DNA from: Cucumis sativus | Taxonomy: Eukaryota; Streptophyta; Magnoliopsida; Cucurbitales; Cucurbitaceae | Assembly (NCBI RefSeq): GCF_000004075.3 | Contig: NC_026657.2 | Span: 13,082,001 to 13,146,000, forward strand | Direction: 5' to 3' | DNA: 64,000 nt | Part shown: one piece after another, positions 61,501 through 64,000 of the stretch | How positions within the stretch are numbered: position 1 is the stretch's first letter | Layout: each line of letters opens with the position of its first letter | Notes under the pieces: model-generated | Told to the model about the DNA's origin: nothing | The model's database searches: none | The model's input: the letters and a program-made list of their open reading frames with translations, nothing else | Made by a program: the position numbers and the translations under genes

Positions 61501-63460
61501 TTTTTATTTTTGAGAAGTCAAAATACATAATCAGATTTAAATAAAAATAATAAACTGAACAGCCTTTTGGAGACGTATCATTTGGGAAGATGAATGGTAA
61601 TAATTCAGAGACAAGCAAATATCTTAACGAAAGATTGAAATAATTTCTCATTTTGAGAAGATTTATATATTTACCTCAACCTGAATGCCCTTGCATCTCC
61701 AACAGAGAGACTTGAGCGCTTGTGTGGTCTTTTCTCCACCTGCTCTTAGACGAGAAATAATTTTTTCGGCTGAGTGCGCAATCGCATCAGGTTGAGCTTT
61801 CATGAGATCTTCTATTTCAACGTTGCTCTGGGAAAGATCAAAGAATTTTTGTCAGCAACAACCAGAAGCAGGTTCAAGAAAAACAACAAGCCTGCCCAGA
61901 ATTTAGGGACTGCAAATTGTAGGCATTAAACATTTATAATGCATAAAGTATCTAAAATATGACCGGCGAAGTCGCCCAAGTCCCAGGAAGTGCTGGTTTT
62001 CTTTGTTAGATAGAATATATCATGGTCAAATAAAAATTTAATACAAGAAATGAAGGCAAAGTGGTTTGTATCAGTTAATTTCCTGTTGTGTGTTTATAGT
62101 TCCACTGGCCGAAGCTGACAAAGGAGCAGTCACGAGCAATATATCTTACTTTAGTTCTGAGGCAGCAACTTTTCCACCCACCGCCATAGAAAGATGAACG
62201 ACATAATTATTTTTAAAATCGGTAATGAATACCATTAATAATTTTTTCAGAAAATTAAGCATAGCGTGCGAATATGAATGTCCAAGATACATATACCCTT
62301 GGATATTTCATTGAATCAATGAAATGGTTTTTTATCTCTCCCCCCCCCCCCCCCCCCCCCAAAGAAAGAGCCAAAGATTCGTATTAGAGAGGAAACGCAC
62401 AACGGTAGCTTCCAAATGAGAAAAACTCAGATTAGGCCACGGCAACTGTACACTAAGAGAACTCATTCTTACAGGTGAAAAAGGTGTGGTGTATGATGCT
62501 GTTTCAAGAAAACATGCTACAATGTAAAAGAGAAATCAACGACAAACTGCAAAATAAAACAGAAACTAAACATACTGGGTGTGAATTTCCTGTAAATAGC
62601 TGAACTTTTATCATCTCCAGCCGGTAAAATGAAGCCTCACTCGCTGGAATACTTTCATCCAATGCCTCCATCAAGTTTAAACCATCTTTGGATGAACTTG
62701 ATTCATGACCATGATGATTGATCCTACCATGACCTTCAAGGTTCTCTTCAAGTTCCTGAGCCTCGTTTATGTCACCATTACTCAAATGGCGGCTGGATAG
62801 ATGCTTTTCGATAACAGTCTGCTCTTCATTGAATGCAGGTCTTAGAACACCTTGAATCACTAAAGTTGCTGGGGGCTGTTCCATCCAATCAATAGGATCA
62901 TCTGATGCAATCTATAAGACATAACAAGCATATGAATATAAATATAATTGGAAATCAGATGCTTCATTTAACATATATGGAGAGACCAAGACTCATTAGT
63001 AGTTCCCGCTGGGGGAAAAAATTGTAATCCATCATAAATCATTACCTCCGAAAGCTTGTTGGCAAAATGCATCGGATGTGAAGAACGCATTGTCTCCAGT
63101 TTTGCCCAATCTCCCAAGGTTTCATCAGAGTGATTTTGATCATCTTCATCATCTATGACAGAAACCCAGTCCTGCAGAATGGAGAAACATTTAATAACAA
63201 ACTAAAATAGTGAAATCCAACAGTATACTTTTTCTTTTATATAGAGAGACCCTATTGTATTCATCATCTGCATCGTCGTCGTCATCATCCTCATCCTCAT
63301 CGTCGTCTTCGTCTTCATCTTCACCATCACCATCATCATCATCATCTCCATCATCTGAAGCTCCATCATCAAGCTCTTCAAATCCAAAATCAATTTCTGA
63401 TGGACCAAACAACTCCATCTCATTGATCATTTCCATAGTATCAATGCCAATAAGCACTTG
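58590..63460 (-). CDS. At3g49140-like protein (FMN-binding split-barrel/DUF2470 type), 5' end outside window
   Basis: Six exons join in frame, from 5' to 3': 63460-63251, 63171-63046, 62911-62576, 61827-61675, 60799-60704 and 58649-58590, about 326 residues. The first visible exon begins at a splice acceptor, so the N-terminus lies beyond the window or in the unresolved 540 bases on its right. Blocks TMEMINEMELFGPSEIDFGFEE, LGDWAKLETMRSSHPMHFA, DPIDWMEQPPATLVIQG, MKAQPDAIAHSAEKIISRL and TTQALKSLCWRCKGIQVEEA match the plant family of At3g49140/At5g24060. These are described as chloroplast, HugZ/pyridoxamine-oxidase-like proteins; the exact role is not established. A run of about 35 mostly Asp/Glu residues sits in the first visible exon. 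The last intron (58650-60703) contains another gene on the opposite strand. Confidence 0.8.
59210..59602 (+). CDS. Secreted Kazal-type serine protease inhibitor, probably GPI-anchored
   Basis: A single exon encodes 130 residues. A signal peptide covers about residues 1-26 (hydrophobic core IIFLFLLLIFVFP, cleavage near VRS-ED). The Kazal-like core is CFRTDPVCGVDGVTYWCGCADALCSGVKVAKMGFC, given here only as landmarks: 'DPVCGVDGVTYWCGC' with eight cysteines in total from residue 48 to the end of the domain. A hydrophobic C-terminus (about residues 107-130) after a small-residue stretch (GNGGSAPIPG) fits a GPI-anchor signal or a membrane tail. Related plant proteins (At4g01575/At3g61980 type) inhibit serine proteases at the cell surface or in the apoplast. 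It lies wholly inside the last intron of the minus-strand At3g49140-like gene. Confidence 0.85.
   Translation: MTLFSRPQISIIFLFLLLIFVFPVRSEDVSSAIRLPSEATNNDGDVDLCPVSVPSSCPVKCFRTDPVCGVDGVTYWCGCADALCSGVKVAKMGFCEVGNGGSAPIPGQALLLVHILWLIILGVSVLFGLF
60510..60632. repeat. 71-bp-period tandem duplication
   Basis: 'ttgcagctgccagttatgtc' at 60510 recurs diverged at 60581, and the following 'acaaacta...atgcattt' phrase also repeats. It lies within the last intron of the At3g49140-like gene. Confidence 0.8.
62340..62360. repeat. Poly-C run
   Basis: Twenty-one consecutive C bases lie in an intron of the At3g49140-like gene. This is the only long C or G run in an otherwise AT-rich window. Confidence 0.97.
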
Positions 63461-64000
63461 CTGTATCATTAAAACCATCAAATGCATTATCCATTTGAAA
63501 TTTTTTTTCCACTAGAAATTAGTTTATACAGCAGATATTACGGAATGAAAGTCTGTCTGCTTAAAAAATCTCACTACTCATGAGATGCTGGATGGGAAGA
63601 ATGTAAATAAAATACCTGATGTAGAGAAAGGTGTATAAAAGTTTACCAAAAGTCTGATCATGATGAACATTCTTAAACTAGGCACTACTCCCTATATGTT
63701 ATGATGACAATGGCAAGTTTAAAGAGTGAAATTTATCGTCAATGTCATATTAAACTCCCTCACAACCTGAAATAGTTACAATCAAATTTTGATTGTGATA
63801 TTATTAAATTTTAAAACATTGAATCGAATCTTCATTTATACAAATAAATAATAATAATATGACTTCCACATTTGATTTTAACAAACTTAAGTTGAAAAAT
63901 CTCATAAATGAAGTTAAATAAAGAAATAAAGGCTCCAAAATAAATTTAAAGCATTATTAATCACCCTCGGAGGAAAAATACCGCCCTAAAAAAACAAAAA
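63461..64000. other. Intron or upstream DNA of the At3g49140-like gene
   Basis: The first visible exon of the minus-strand gene starts at an acceptor at 63461, so this stretch begins as intron. I found no further exon of the family in it. It is AT-rich. Confidence 0.5.

Noticed and set aside
63210-63515. Plus-strand poly-serine open frame of 101 codons
   Set aside because: It is the antisense shadow of the Asp/Glu tract in the minus-strand At3g49140-like exon, which has family matches and splice sites.

Overview
This window is nuclear DNA from a flowering plant, a eudicot. Genes are split by many AT-rich GT-AG introns, intergenic DNA is strongly AT-rich, and products are plant types: HSP90, REVEILLE MYB, plant glutaminyl cyclase, DUF21/CBS protein, SARD4. 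A dispersed AT-rich repeat centred on 'tatagcaaaat' and 'atcgttaactatta' motifs (about 24.9, 40.5 and 57.3 kb) resembles repeats I associate with Cucurbitaceae, so a cucurbit is my best guess. The family is an inference, not proven here.

Layout from left to right: AT-rich spacer (1-2.9 kb); receptor-like pseudokinase, minus (2.9-5.1 kb); glutaminyl-peptide cyclotransferase, minus, 11 exons (6.4-10.8 kb); heat-inducible cytosolic HSP90 with heat-shock elements, plus (12.6-15.9 kb); RVE6-like clock MYB, minus, 8 exons, with an evening element and G-box upstream (16.7-20.7 kb); a broken Ty3/gypsy fossil (21-22.2 kb); single-exon B12D/MLRQ-like membrane protein, minus (22.6-23.1 kb); repeat-rich spacer; Nepro/RNase MRP-type protein, plus, with one U12-type intron and a LINE scrap in its 5' leader intron (27.5-32.9 kb); spacer with an LTR relic; DUF21/CBS (CNNM-type) transporter-like protein, minus, 13 exons (35.7-43.2 kb); PrimPol primase-polymerase, plus, 14 exons, whose 3.3 kb intron 8 holds a large inverted repeat and LTR-like debris (45.8-53.3 kb); SARD4-type reductase of pipecolic acid synthesis, plus (54.8-56.2 kb); and a At3g49140-like protein, minus, 5' end beyond the window (58.6->63.5 kb), with a Kazal-type inhibitor gene on the opposite strand inside its last intron (59.2-59.6 kb).

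The genes do not form one pathway. From memory, HSP90.1, RVE6, a DUF21 protein, PrimPol and SARD4 lie in the same order on Arabidopsis chromosome 5 (At5g52640, 52660, 52790, 52800, 52810), so this looks like an old conserved block with other genes inserted. Exon coordinates were set by hand from splice motifs plus frame and family continuity. For ten of the twelve genes, the exons I list sum to an open frame with a start and a stop. The two exceptions are the pseudokinase, whose 3' end is unresolved, and the At3g49140-like gene, which is cut by the window edge.

The most notable observations are the receptor-like kinase lacking its catalytic residues, the U12 intron in the Nepro gene, the palindrome inside PrimPol, the nested Kazal gene, and the large number of short tandem duplications across the window. 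I see no CRISPR array, operon or bacterial-type system.
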